Source: Nostoc linckia FACHB-104 (GTDB lineage: Bacteria > Cyanobacteriota > Cyanobacteriia > Cyanobacteriales > Nostocaceae). From it: DNA of 64,000 nucleotides. The DNA lies in assembly GCF_014696615.1 (NCBI RefSeq), contig NZ_JACJQJ010000006.1, positions 153,128 through 217,127 of the forward strand, written 5' to 3'. The first letter of the stretch is position 1. Each line of letters begins with the position of its first letter. Below, one piece after another: positions 54,407 to 63,342 of the stretch. Below the pieces are notes generated by a model. It was given only the letters and a program-made list of their open reading frames with translations. It did no database searches and was not told where the DNA came from. The position numbers were made by a program, and so were the translations under genes.

Positions 54407-55297
54407 ATGAATTTAACTACCCAGCAGTTACCTTCAGTCACTTTAGAAAAATTCCTTTGGACTTGGCGGGGCTATAAAATTCAGTACACTGTCATGGGTA
54501 CAGGAGAACCCTTAGTACTAGTACATGGCTTTGGTGCGTCGATTGGACATTGGCGCAAAAATATCCCAGTTTTAGCAAAAGCAGGTTATCAAGTTTTTGC
54601 TGTAGATTTGTTGGGTTTTGGTGGTTCCGAAAAAGCACCAATTGATTACAGCCTGGAAGTTTGGGTAGAACTGCTCAAAGATTTTTGGTATGCACACATC
54701 AAACAACCTGCCGTATTTATCGGTAACTCCATTGGTGCATTAATTAGCTTAATGGTACTGGCAGAACATCCAGAAATTGCGGCTGGTGGTGTTTTAATTA
54801 ACTCTGCTGGTGGTTTGAGCCATCGTCCCCATGAATTGAACCCACCGCTACGGGTTGTGATGGCAGCATTTAACAGAGTAGTGCGATCGCCCCTCACAGG
54901 CAAGTTTGTCTTTAACCGCATCCGTCAAAAATCCCAAATTCGCCGCACACTTTATCAGGTTTATCGCAACCGTGAAGCTGTTACTGATGAATTAGTGGAT
55001 TTACTTTATACCCCAGCTTGCGACCCAGGCGCGCAGGAAGTGTTTGCATCGATTCTTACAGCCCCTCCTGGGCCTACTCCTGGGGAACTTTTGCCCAAGG
55101 TTGAACGTCCTTTATTAGTAATTTGGGGCGCTGATGATCCTTGGACACCAATTACGGGGGCAAAGATTTACGAAGAAGCGCGTGAGAATGGTAAAGCCAT
55201 CAAAGTTATCCCCATTCCCCACGCTGGTCATTGTCCTCATGATGAAGTTCCAGATATTGTCAATACCCAAATTGTGGATTGGCTAGCGCAAAGGTGA
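54407..55297 (+). CDS. Alpha/beta hydrolase (chloroplast-type esterase family)
   Basis: The 296-residue alpha/beta-fold hydrolase shows LVLVHGFGASIGHWRKNI (oxyanion HG), FAVDLLGFGGSEKAP and the nucleophile VFIGNSIGALISLM. The acid is in VIWGADDPWTP, and the His is in PHAGHCPHDEVPD. Its layout matches the cyanobacterial/plastid group containing pheophytinase and related esterases. No signal peptide is present. It may act on chlorophyll breakdown products or lipids, but the substrate cannot be fixed from sequence. A 30-bp hairpin follows the stop. Confidence 0.88.
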   Translation: MNLTTQQLPSVTLEKFLWTWRGYKIQYTVMGTGEPLVLVHGFGASIGHWRKNIPVLAKAGYQVFAVDLLGFGGSEKAPIDYSLEVWVELLKDFWYAHIKQPAVFIGNSIGALISLMVLAEHPEIAAGGVLINSAGGLSHRPHELNPPLRVVMAAFNRVVRSPLTGKFVFNRIRQKSQIRRTLYQVYRNREAVTDELVDLLYTPACDPGAQEVFASILTAPPGPTPGELLPKVERPLLVIWGADDPWTPITGAKIYEEARENGKAIKVIPIPHAGHCPHDEVPDIVNTQIVDWLAQR

Positions 55298-55304
55298 TGA
55301 TTTC

Positions 55305-55334
55305 GCGCATGGGCATCTTTAGATGTCTATGCGC
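55305..55334 (+). terminator. Hairpin after the hydrolase gene
   Basis: GCGCATGGGCATCT and AGATGTCTATGCGC pair with a TTT loop and two mismatches, just after the stop. The downstream T run is short (CTTTGT), so terminator function is tentative. Confidence 0.5.
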
Positions 55335-55562
55335 CTTTGTGACAAAATACTATTAACTTTTTAGCCATCCACATCACTTCAAGAAGTCTGAAGTGTAAAG
55401 GATAAAGGAAGAAACAAGATGCAAGTTACATCCATGAGCAAAAATCCGATTTTTTGCCATATTCAGAGTCATAGTTAAGGTAATTTCACACTTCATACTT
55501 CATCTTTCATCTTTTAGCCTTCAGCCTTCATTTGACCAAATCAAATTATGTGGTAACCGTCT

Positions 55563-56621
55563 ATGGGGCTTGATGTGCGAAATGGATATCAAGGGAATAT
55601 TCCTGTCAATAAATATCCAGATTTTTCTCAGCAAGGCTATCAAGTTATCCAAGAACTAGGACGTAATAGGCAAGCAGGACGTACTACTTATTTAGCTCAT
55701 GCGCTTAAAACTGAGCAAGAAATCGTGATTAAAGAGTTCCGTTTTGCCAATGCGATTCCTGATTCGTCAGTTGTAAAAGCTTATGAAAGCGAAATTGCCA
55801 TTCTGCAACAAATAAATCACTCGCGCATTCCCCGCTATGTTGATTCTTTTAAAACACCAGTGGGTTTTTATATGTTGCAGGAATATAAAAAAGCTCCATC
55901 TTTAGTTTCACAATGTAACTTTCAGCCAGAAGAAATCAAAAAAATTGCTGTCTCAGTATTAGAAATTTTGGTGGATTTACAACAGCGAGTTTCCCCAATT
56001 ATTCATCGGGATATAAAACCAGAAAATTTGTTAGTTGATCAGCAATTAAATGCTTACTTAGTAGATTTTGGTCTTGCTCGTAACAAAGGTAAAAAAATGA
56101 CTCTCAGCAGTTTTGCTGTTGGCACTCCCGGTTTTATGCCTCCAGAAGAACAATTTGGTTATCCCTTAACTGAGGCATCAGATTTATATAGTTTAGGGGC
56201 AACATTGATTTGCTTACTGACTGGTACTCGTTCTGTAAATATTAGTCAGTTGATTGATGATAAACATCGCTTCAATGTGAGAAAATTGTTACCTGAAGTT
56301 AGCCCATATTTCAAGCGTTGGCTAATGAAAATGGTAGAGCATAAACGCCAATATCGCTATGTGAATGCAGCAGTTGCTTTAGAGGAATTGAAAACAATTC
56401 CAGTATTAGGTAATACTACAGCCTGGGAAACTTTAGCAGCTACTATCAAAACTAGAAAGAAAATTTTTGTGTTGGGATTAGCAACTATTGGTACAATCGC
56501 TACTGCTGGAAAAACCTTGATGATCGCTCAATCAGAAAATACTAATAATCAAGCACTAGAAGCAAGAGAATGTCACGCATTTAATGCAATTGCAAGTTGT
56601 CTCAATAAACCCAACCATTAA
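55563..56621 (+). CDS. Serine/threonine protein kinase with a C-terminal membrane helix
   Basis: The 352-residue Hanks-type kinase has a degenerate Gly loop (LGRNRQAGRTTYLA), Lys57 in IVIKEF, and the catalytic loop IIHRDIKPENLL (Asp150). It continues with VDFGLA (Asp168), GTPGFMPPEE and DLYSLGATL. All catalytic residues are present. A membrane helix (IFVLGLATIGTIATAG) near 305-322 anchors it, with a short outside tail containing Cys. The target is unknown. It is the first gene of a plus-strand group with CHAT-ATPase and WD40 proteins. Confidence 0.9.
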   Translation: MGLDVRNGYQGNIPVNKYPDFSQQGYQVIQELGRNRQAGRTTYLAHALKTEQEIVIKEFRFANAIPDSSVVKAYESEIAILQQINHSRIPRYVDSFKTPVGFYMLQEYKKAPSLVSQCNFQPEEIKKIAVSVLEILVDLQQRVSPIIHRDIKPENLLVDQQLNAYLVDFGLARNKGKKMTLSSFAVGTPGFMPPEEQFGYPLTEASDLYSLGATLICLLTGTRSVNISQLIDDKHRFNVRKLLPEVSPYFKRWLMKMVEHKRQYRYVNAAVALEELKTIPVLGNTTAWETLAATIKTRKKIFVLGLATIGTIATAGKTLMIAQSENTNNQALEARECHAFNAIASCLNKPNH

Positions 56622-56645
56622 GAGACCATTTATAAAGTGAAACTT

Positions 56646-56797
56646 CTGTAGGGTGTGTTAGGCGCTGATTTCCAATATGATTTATCAAGAGAGAACTATC
56701 CTAGCGCCTAACGCACCATCCACACGGCGGTGTGTTACGGCTATGAAATGATTTCGAGCTGAGAGACAATGAAATTTAGCCGTAACACACCCTACAG
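56646..56797. mobile_element. MITE-like element, 152 bp with 15-bp terminal inverted repeats
   Basis: CTGTAGGGTGTGTTA (56646-56660) and TAACACACCCTACAG (56783-56797) are perfect terminal inverted repeats. Inside lie two further inverted modules (TAGGCGC/GCGCCTA at 56659-56710). It encodes nothing. Fragments related to it lie at 39390-39514 and 58651-58680. A non-autonomous transposable element is the best reading. Confidence 0.7.
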
Positions 56798-56987
56798 ATA
56801 AATAGCACTTACTTACGTAAACATTGATGCTCAGATCACTGAATTTTTGAAAAAGTCGGGGATCTAAAACCCGCTAAAGTAAGCGACATTTCACCCTACA
56901 GTATAGAATTTACTTCAGGTCAATCATACGCTGTTATAGTAAACTGCCTTTAGCCAATCAACTTGCTTGCAGTAATTTTGACAGCTT

Positions 56988-58631
56988 GTGAAGAAAATCC
57001 TGATTTTATCTGCTAATCCTACGAATACAGACAAATTACGCCTGGATGAAGAAGTGCGGGAAATTCAGGCTGGTTTGGAACGCGCCAGAAGCCGAGATCA
57101 GTTTGAAATTATCACGAAATGGGCAGTCAGAACTGACGATTTACGCCGTGCGCTTTTAGATTATGAACCGGAGATAGTTCACTTTTCTGGGCATGGTGCT
57201 GGAAATCAAGGTTTGGCGTTGGAAAATAATACTGGAGAAATTCAGTTAGTAAGTACGGCTGCGCTGGCAAGATTATTTAAATTATTTAAAAATCAGGTTG
57301 AGTGTGTGTTGTTGAATGCTTGTTATAGCGAAGTACAAGCTGCAGCGATTCATCAACATATTGATTGTGTAGTGGGTATGAGTCAGGCAATTGGCGATCG
57401 CGCGGCGATTGAATTTGCTGTAGGCTTTTATGATGCACTGGGGGCAGATAGAACCTATGAGGAAGCTTATGAGTTTGGTTGTACTGCTATTGATTTAGAA
57501 AATATTCCTGAGTCGGCAACCCCAGTGTTAAAAAGTAGGAATAATTTAACAGATAATTCAGCAACTAATCAAGGAACTTATCAAAAATCAATACGGGAAG
57601 TCAAAGTAATTTCTCTAGAAAATCCTGAAGGGCAAGTACCTCTAGATTCTGCTTTTTATGTTGAGCGTCCGCCGATTGAAACGGACTGTTATGAAACTAT
57701 TCTAAAACCTGGTGCGTTGATTCGGATTAAAGCGCCTCGGCAGATGGGTAAAACTTCTTTGATGACCCGGATTCTCAATCATGCTGATCAAAATAGTTAT
57801 CAATATGCATCTGTGAATTTCCAATCAGCAGATGCAGAATTTCTAAGTAGCTTGGATTTATTTTTACAGTGGTTTTGTGCCAGTATCACTAATGAATTGA
57901 ATATTCCTGTGAAGTTAGAAGATTATTGGCAGGGGGTTTTGGGTAGCAAAAATAAATGTACAAATTACTTTCAACGCTATTTATTACCTGCAATTAATAC
58001 TCCTATTGCTTTGGGTTTAGATGAAGTAGATGAAGTTTTTAAGCATCCAGTAATTGCGGCAGATTTTTTTGGCTTGCTACGGGCTTGGCATGAACGCTCA
58101 AAAAATGAAGTAGTCTGGAAAAATCTTAGGTTGGTAATTGCTCATTCTAAAGAAGTTTACATTCCATTAAATATTAATCAGTCACCTTTTAATGTGGGTT
58201 TACCAATTGAATTACCAGATTTAAATCATTCACAAGTGCAAGATTTAGTCAAGCGTCACGGTATAAATTGGTCTGATTCACAAGTTGAAGAATTGAGAAA
58301 ATTGGTTGATGGTCATCCTTATTTAGTGAGGGTAGCACTTTATGAAATTGCTCGTGGTAGGATCACCCTGCCGAAGCTACAGCAAATTGCAGCAACTGAG
58401 GAAGGGCCATATAGCGATCATTTGCGTCGCCATTGGCTAAATTTGCAAATAGACGCAGAGTTATTAGCTGCAATTGCACAAGTAGTAACAGCAGATTCTC
58501 CTGTGAATGTGGGAGTAGAAGCAGCGTTTAAACTCCGTAGTATGGGACTGGTGAAATTTCAGGGTAATGATGTGATACCTTTGTGTGATTTATATAGGCA
58601 ATATTTTTCTGCGCGCCTGGGAATTAAATAA
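56988..58631 (+). CDS. CHAT protease-AAA-like ATPase protein
   Basis: The 547-residue protein has an N-terminal CHAT caspase-like domain (1-185). It has His69 in VHFSGHGAG and Cys112 in LLNACYS, so it is probably catalytically active. A P-loop ATPase of the AAA_35 type (about 225-545) follows, with RIKAPRQMGKTSLM near 247 and LGLDEVDEVF as Walker B. The C-terminal helical part ends in a winged-helix-like fold. It should act as an ATP-gated protease or signalling switch. The start is GTG, and the next gene begins with the same ATPase type. Such proteins recur in cyanobacterial signalling and conflict loci. Confidence 0.88.
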   Translation: MKKILILSANPTNTDKLRLDEEVREIQAGLERARSRDQFEIITKWAVRTDDLRRALLDYEPEIVHFSGHGAGNQGLALENNTGEIQLVSTAALARLFKLFKNQVECVLLNACYSEVQAAAIHQHIDCVVGMSQAIGDRAAIEFAVGFYDALGADRTYEEAYEFGCTAIDLENIPESATPVLKSRNNLTDNSATNQGTYQKSIREVKVISLENPEGQVPLDSAFYVERPPIETDCYETILKPGALIRIKAPRQMGKTSLMTRILNHADQNSYQYASVNFQSADAEFLSSLDLFLQWFCASITNELNIPVKLEDYWQGVLGSKNKCTNYFQRYLLPAINTPIALGLDEVDEVFKHPVIAADFFGLLRAWHERSKNEVVWKNLRLVIAHSKEVYIPLNINQSPFNVGLPIELPDLNHSQVQDLVKRHGINWSDSQVEELRKLVDGHPYLVRVALYEIARGRITLPKLQQIAATEEGPYSDHLRRHWLNLQIDAELLAAIAQVVTADSPVNVGVEAAFKLRSMGLVKFQGNDVIPLCDLYRQYFSARLGIK

Positions 58632-58650
58632 GGCAATTCCCCCACATAAA

Positions 58651-58680
58651 GTAGGGTGTGTTGTCGCGCCAACGCACCGT
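58651..58680 (+). repeat. Orphan end of the MITE-like element
   Basis: GTAGGGTGTGTTG and CAACGCACCGTC match one terminus and an internal word of the 56646-56797 element. The other terminus is absent. Confidence 0.45.
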
Positions 58681-58714
58681 CAAAAATGTCATGAATTGAG
58701 ATTTATCAAACTGA

Positions 58715-58834
58715 TTCAAATGTGGAATTCCTCAATATGCTCTATCCGATTTATTTGCTTTAGATAGCCGAGATGACCTTTATACTGTCATCAAAATATT
58801 AAAACGCCTAGCTGATTTAATTCGTAGTTCGTAA
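58715..58834 (+). pseudogene. Unidentified C-terminal gene remnant
   Basis: The frame opens after a TGA at 58712 and reads 39 codons with protein-like composition (YALSDLFALDSRDDLYTVIK, ILKRLADLIRSS) to a TAA. There is no start codon or ribosome site, so it looks like the broken end of a lost gene. The family is not recognised. Confidence 0.35.
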
Positions 58835-58868
58835 TTGATAGATTTCATCTGCTAACCCACCCACATTT

Positions 58869-61800
58869 ATGACAAAGTACCAGTATCAAGTCGGGGGGAG
58901 TTTGCCCCAAGATGCGCCCACTTATGTCAGACGACAAGCTGACGATGACATCTATGCAGGCTTGACGCAGGGTGAATTTTGTTATGTCCTCAATTCGCGG
59001 CAGATGGGGAAATCTAGTTTGCGGGTGCAGGTGATGCAGCGCTTACAGGCGGAGGGGTTTGCCTGTGCGAATATTGATATTACTGCGATCGGGACGGCAG
59101 ATATTACCCCAGAACAGTGGTATGCGGGGGTGATTGATACCCTTGTGGGGAGTTTGAATCTTTATACTAGTTTTGATTTAGATACTTGGTGGACTGAGAA
59201 TAATTTGCTGTCGCCAGTGCAGCGTTTGAGTAAGTTTATTGAAACGGTTTTACTCAAAACAATTACTGACAAAATTGTGATTTTTATTGACGAAATTGAC
59301 AGCATTCTCAGTCTTTCGTTCAACTTAGATGACTTTTTTGCAGTGATTCGCGATTGTTATAACCGTAGAGCCACCCAAGCAGATTATAATCGCCTGACTT
59401 TTGCTTTGATTGGGGTGTCTACCCCCTCAGACTTGATTCAAGATAAACGTCGCACTCCTTTTAATATCGGGCGGGCAATTGATTTAACTGGCTTTCAACT
59501 CCAGGAGGCGGAACCTTTGGCGCGGGGTTTGGCGGCGGTGGGGGATTCTGGGGAATTAATGCGGGTGGTGTTGGCGTGGACGGGGGGACAGCCGTTTTTG
59601 ACGCAGAAGGTTTGTAAGTTGGTGGTTGGGGACTGGGGACTGGGGAGTGGGGACTGGGGAAAGGAGAAGGGGGAATGGGGAAGGGGGAATGGGGAAGGGG
59701 GAGAAGAATCTAAAATCCAAAATCCAAAATCCAAAATTGAGGGGTTGGTTGAGGATTTGGTGAGGAGGCGGATTATTGAGAATTGGGAGGCGCAGGATGA
59801 GCCGGAGCATTTGAAGACGATTCGCGACAGGATTATGGCGAGGGGGGAAGAGAGGACTGGGCGATTGTTGGCCTTGTGTCAGCAGATTTCGCAGCAGGGA
59901 GAGATTGCGGCTGATGATAGTAGTGAACAAACGGAGTTGCGGTTAACGGGATTGGTGGTGAAGCGGGATGGAAAGCTGCGAGTTTATAACCGGATTTACG
60001 CTGAGGTGTTTAAGCAGGAATGGAGTGAAAAGCTTTTGGCAAAGCTGCGCCCCTATTCTGATGCTTTTAATGCTTGGGTGGAGTCGCAACAACAAGATGA
60101 GTCGCGGTTGTTGCGGGGAAAGACTTTACAGGATGCTCAAGAATGGGCGACGGGTAAAAGTTTAAGCGATTTGGATTATCGGTTTTTGGCTGCTAGTCAG
60201 GAATTAGAGAAGCGCGATGTGCAAAGGCGGTTGGAGGCGGAAGAACAGGCGAAGCAAGTTTTGGCAGAGGCGAACCGCAAAGCTAATCGGCGGATTAAAG
60301 TTGGTTCTGTGGTGCTGGGTTTGGCGGTGGTGGGGGCGGTAGCATCGTTAATGTTGGCTCAATATCAATTAGGGCAAGCACGAATAGCTAGGACAGAAAC
60401 GGATAATGCCAAAACAGAATTAAATCAGGCGAAGCAAGAAACTGAAGTAACTAAGCAAGATAACCAGCGGATATCAGCAGAGAATCAAAAAATATCCAGC
60501 GACAATAAAAAGATATCGGCACAAGCAGAACAGGCAAAACGGAATCTGAATAATGCTGAACTAAACCTGAAGGCTGCAAATGCCAAGGTGAATCAGGCAC
60601 AGCAAAAAGTGACAGCAGCAGAAGACAAAGTGGAAGCAGCTAACGCCAAGGTTAGTCAAGCTGAAGTACAGGCAAAGGAAGCAGTTCAACAACGACAAGC
60701 AGCACAACAGCAGCGTGAAGAAACTGTTGCAGGTTTAAATCGCGCTAGGGAAGAACAAAAGCAGGCGCAACAAGAATTACAAACAGCTAAAACTGATCTG
60801 AATGCAGCTGTTAATGCCCGTGCAAAGGCAGATGAAGAGAGAAAAATTGCTCTAAAGGCTACCCAATTAGAACAAGATGGAACAAATGCGTTGCGAGTGT
60901 TTACATCTTCAAAGGAAATAGAGGGCCTGCTGTTAGCAGTGCAGACTGGGGAAGAACTAAAAACTCTGGTAAAGAATAAAAAATCTTTAGCAGATTATCC
61001 TGCTTATAGCCCTTTGTTTAGCTTACAAAATATTTTGTTAAATATTCGAGAGCAAAATCGCTTGGAAGGGCATAGCCTAGCAGTCAACAGCGTCGTCTTC
61101 AGCCCTGATGGTAAAACTTTAACTTCCGCCAGTTGGGACAAAACCATCAAATTGTGGAGTCGGGAGACGGGCAAAGAAATTTCCACCCTCAGTGGGCATA
61201 GCGAAGCGGTCATCAGCGTCGTCTTCAGTCCCGATGGCAAAACCTTAGCTTCTGCCAGTGCTGACAAGACCATCAAATTGTGGAATCGGGACACAGGCAA
61301 AGTAATTTCTACCTTTACTGGTCATAGCGAATCGGTCGGCAGCATCGTCTTCAGCCCCGATGGTAAAACTTTAGCTTCTGCCAGTGCTGACAAGACCATC
61401 AAATTGTGGAATCGGGACACAGGCAAAGTAATTTCTACCTTTACTGGTCATAGCGATTTGGTCTACAGCGTCATCTTCAGCCCCGATGGCAAAACTTTAG
61501 CTTCTGCTAGTGCTGACAAGACCATCAAATTGTGGAATCGGGACACAGGCAAAGTAATTTCCACCCTCAATGGTCATAGCGATGATGTCTACAGAGTCGT
61601 CTTCAGCCCCGATGGTAAAACTTTAGCTTCCGCCAGTGCTGACAACACCATCAAATTATGGAATCGGGACACAGGCAAAGTAATTTCCACCCTCAATGGT
61701 CATAGCAATCCGGTCAGCAGCGTCGTCTTCAGCCCCGATGGCAAAACTTTAGCTTCTGCTAGTGCTGACAAGACCATCAAATTGTGGAATCGGGACACAG

Positions 61801-62894
61801 GCAAAGTAATTTCTACCCTGACTGGGCATAGCCTAGTAGTCAACAGAGTCGTCTTCAGCGCCGATGGTAAAACTTTAGCTTCTGCTAGTGCTGACAAGAC
61901 CATCAAATTGTGGAATCGAGACACAGGCAAAGTAATTTCTACCCTGAGTGGGCATAGCGATTATGTCTTCAGCGTCGTCTTCAGCCCTGATGGCAAAACT
62001 TTAGCTTCTGCCAGTGCTGACAACACCATCAAATTATGGAATCGAGACACGGGCAAAGTAATTTCTACCCTTATTGGGCATAGCGATTTGGTTGGCAGCA
62101 TCGTCTTCAGCCCCGATGGCAAAACTTTAGCTTCTGACAGTGCTGACAACACCATCAAATTTTGGAATCGGTACACGGGCAAAGTAATTTCCACCCTCAA
62201 TGGTCATAGCAAAGGGGTCAGCAGCGTTGTCTTCAGCCCCGATGGTAAAACTTTAGCTTCCGCCAATTGGGACAAGACTATCAAATTGTGGAATCGGGAC
62301 ACGGGCAAAGTAATTTCCACCCTCAATGGTCATAGCGCTGAGGTCAACAGTGTCATCTTCAGCCGCGATGGCAAAACTTTAGCTTCTGCAAGTGCTGACA
62401 ACACCATCAAATTTTGGAATCGGGACACGGGCAAAAAAATTTCCACCCTCAATGGGCATAGACGGTCGGTCTTCAGTGTCGCCTTCAGCCCGGATGGCAA
62501 AACTTTAGCTTCCGCCAGTGCTGACACGACCATCAAATTGTGGAATCGGGACACAGGTAAAGAAATTTTCACCCTGACTGGGCATAGCGATTCGGTTTAC
62601 AGCGTCGTCTTCAGCCCCGATGGTAAAACTTTAGCTTCCGCCAGTCTTGACAAGACCATCAAATTGTGGAATCGGGACACAGGCAAAGAAATTTCCACCC
62701 TGACTGGGCATAGTGAATCGGTCAACAGCGTAGTCTTCAGCCCGGATGGCAAAACTTTAGCTTCCGCCAGTGCTGACAACACCATCAAATTGTGGAACCT
62801 GAGTCTTGATGATTTATTAGCGCAGGGTTGCAGTTGGCTGAAGGGTTATTTGATTAGCCATCCTGATGAGGCGAAGGTGTGTAAGGGGAGGTAG
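58869..62894 (+). CDS. AAA-like ATPase, coiled-coil and 14 WD40 repeats
   Basis: This is a 1341-residue protein. AAA_35-type ATPase comes first: LNSRQMGKSSLRVQVM with Lys48, and IVIFIDEIDSI as Walker B. A helical region with ENWEAQDEPEHLKTIRDR follows. A membrane helix near 477-498 (VGSVVLGLAVVGAVASLMLA) and a long Ala/Gln/Lys-rich coiled coil (about 505-680) come next. Last are fourteen 42-residue WD40 repeats from residue 732, enough for two seven-bladed propellers. A low-complexity insert at about 253-290 derives from intergenic repeat DNA. The protein is likely a membrane-anchored sensor or scaffold. A signalling partnership with the upstream CHAT-ATPase gene is inferred. Confidence 0.9.
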   Translation: MTKYQYQVGGSLPQDAPTYVRRQADDDIYAGLTQGEFCYVLNSRQMGKSSLRVQVMQRLQAEGFACANIDITAIGTADITPEQWYAGVIDTLVGSLNLYTSFDLDTWWTENNLLSPVQRLSKFIETVLLKTITDKIVIFIDEIDSILSLSFNLDDFFAVIRDCYNRRATQADYNRLTFALIGVSTPSDLIQDKRRTPFNIGRAIDLTGFQLQEAEPLARGLAAVGDSGELMRVVLAWTGGQPFLTQKVCKLVVGDWGLGSGDWGKEKGEWGRGNGEGGEESKIQNPKSKIEGLVEDLVRRRIIENWEAQDEPEHLKTIRDRIMARGEERTGRLLALCQQISQQGEIAADDSSEQTELRLTGLVVKRDGKLRVYNRIYAEVFKQEWSEKLLAKLRPYSDAFNAWVESQQQDESRLLRGKTLQDAQEWATGKSLSDLDYRFLAASQELEKRDVQRRLEAEEQAKQVLAEANRKANRRIKVGSVVLGLAVVGAVASLMLAQYQLGQARIARTETDNAKTELNQAKQETEVTKQDNQRISAENQKISSDNKKISAQAEQAKRNLNNAELNLKAANAKVNQAQQKVTAAEDKVEAANAKVSQAEVQAKEAVQQRQAAQQQREETVAGLNRAREEQKQAQQELQTAKTDLNAAVNARAKADEERKIALKATQLEQDGTNALRVFTSSKEIEGLLLAVQTGEELKTLVKNKKSLADYPAYSPLFSLQNILLNIREQNRLEGHSLAVNSVVFSPDGKTLTSASWDKTIKLWSRETGKEISTLSGHSEAVISVVFSPDGKTLASASADKTIKLWNRDTGKVISTFTGHSESVGSIVFSPDGKTLASASADKTIKLWNRDTGKVISTFTGHSDLVYSVIFSPDGKTLASASADKTIKLWNRDTGKVISTLNGHSDDVYRVVFSPDGKTLASASADNTIKLWNRDTGKVISTLNGHSNPVSSVVFSPDGKTLASASADKTIKLWNRDTGKVISTLTGHSLVVNRVVFSADGKTLASASADKTIKLWNRDTGKVISTLSGHSDYVFSVVFSPDGKTLASASADNTIKLWNRDTGKVISTLIGHSDLVGSIVFSPDGKTLASDSADNTIKFWNRYTGKVISTLNGHSKGVSSVVFSPDGKTLASANWDKTIKLWNRDTGKVISTLNGHSAEVNSVIFSRDGKTLASASADNTIKFWNRDTGKKISTLNGHRRSVFSVAFSPDGKTLASASADTTIKLWNRDTGKEIFTLTGHSDSVYSVVFSPDGKTLASASLDKTIKLWNRDTGKEISTLTGHSESVNSVVFSPDGKTLASASADNTIKLWNLSLDDLLAQGCSWLKGYLISHPDEAKVCKGR
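59626..59740 (+). repeat. Intergenic repeat inserted in frame inside the WD40 gene
   Basis: GGGGACTGGGGACTGGGG and AATGGGGAAGGGGG tracts and CCAAAATCCAAAATCCAAAA copy the spacer tracts seen at 53063-53160. They add about 38 residues (GDWGLGSGDWG ... NPKSKIE) between CKLVV and GLVEDLV, two parts of the ATPase module that should be nearly adjacent. Confidence 0.8.
61062..62813 (+). repeat. Array of fourteen 126-bp WD40-coding repeats
   Basis: Exact 126-bp periodicity with very few differences between units. GFSPDGKTLASASADKTIK-type cores repeat with D/N changes, while the LxGHSxxVxSV positions vary. Variation is concentrated at three to four codons per unit. Confidence 0.93.
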
Positions 62895-62896
62895 AG

Positions 62897-62956
62897 GGGT
62901 GAGGGAGATGAGGGGGATGAGGGGGATGAGGAGGATGAGGGTGATGGGGGGTGAGT
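62897..62956. repeat. Purine-rich GATGAGGGG tandem repeat
   Basis: About six imperfect copies of GATGAGGGG/GATGAGGAG directly after the WD40 gene stop. Strong strand asymmetry. Confidence 0.75.
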
Positions 62957-63023
62957 ATTTGTTATGAAAATCAGTAGAGATGTAGAGGGGAAGGGGAGTG
63001 ATGAGTAATTTTAGGCGACGATT

Positions 63024-63272
63024 TGTGTTTTGAATGCGGAGTTTCTTGTTTGAAATGAGAATGTTCCTGTTTGGAACGAGAATGTTCTTGTTTGAAATGA
63101 GAATGTTCTTGTTTGAAATGAGAATGTTCTTGTTTGAAATGAGAATGTTCTTGTTTGAAATGAGAATGTTCTTGTTTGAAATGAGAATGTTTCTGTTTGG
63201 AATGAGAGTGTTTCTGTTCAGAACTCGGAGTTTCTTGTTTAGAAGGCGGAGTTTCCTGTTTTGAACGGGAAT
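63024..63272 (+). repeat. 21-bp tandem repeat, about twelve units
   Basis: The unit is TTGTTTGAAATGAGAATGTTC, nearly perfect in the centre and degenerate at both ends. Because 21 is a multiple of three, a 76-codon frame (ATG 63034) runs through it with the heptapeptide MRMFLFE. No ribosome site or coding bias supports translation, so it is listed as a repeat. Confidence 0.85.
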
Positions 63273-63303
63273 TTTGTCAGCGCGAAACTATGGGGAAAAT
63301 GAA

Positions 63304-63323
63304 AGACGCGATGAATCGCGTCT
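63304..63323. repeat. Palindromic repeat GACGCGATGAATCGCGTC, copy 5
   Basis: Lies 20 bp from the 3' end of the outer-membrane barrel gene on the other strand. It has the same AGACGCGAT/ATCGCGTCT arms as the other copies. Confidence 0.8.
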
Positions 63324-63342
63324 CTACAAGGGGTGACTTTAA

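Noticed and set aside
61004..62788. Several minus-strand frames across the WD40 region
   Set aside because: They are antisense shadows of the 126-bp WD40 repeats, all sharing the same LMVLSALAEAKVLPSGLK pattern.
63034..63264. 76-codon frame of MRMFLFE repeats as a real protein
   Set aside because: It follows automatically from a 21-bp tandem repeat. There is no ribosome site, so it is listed as a repeat instead.
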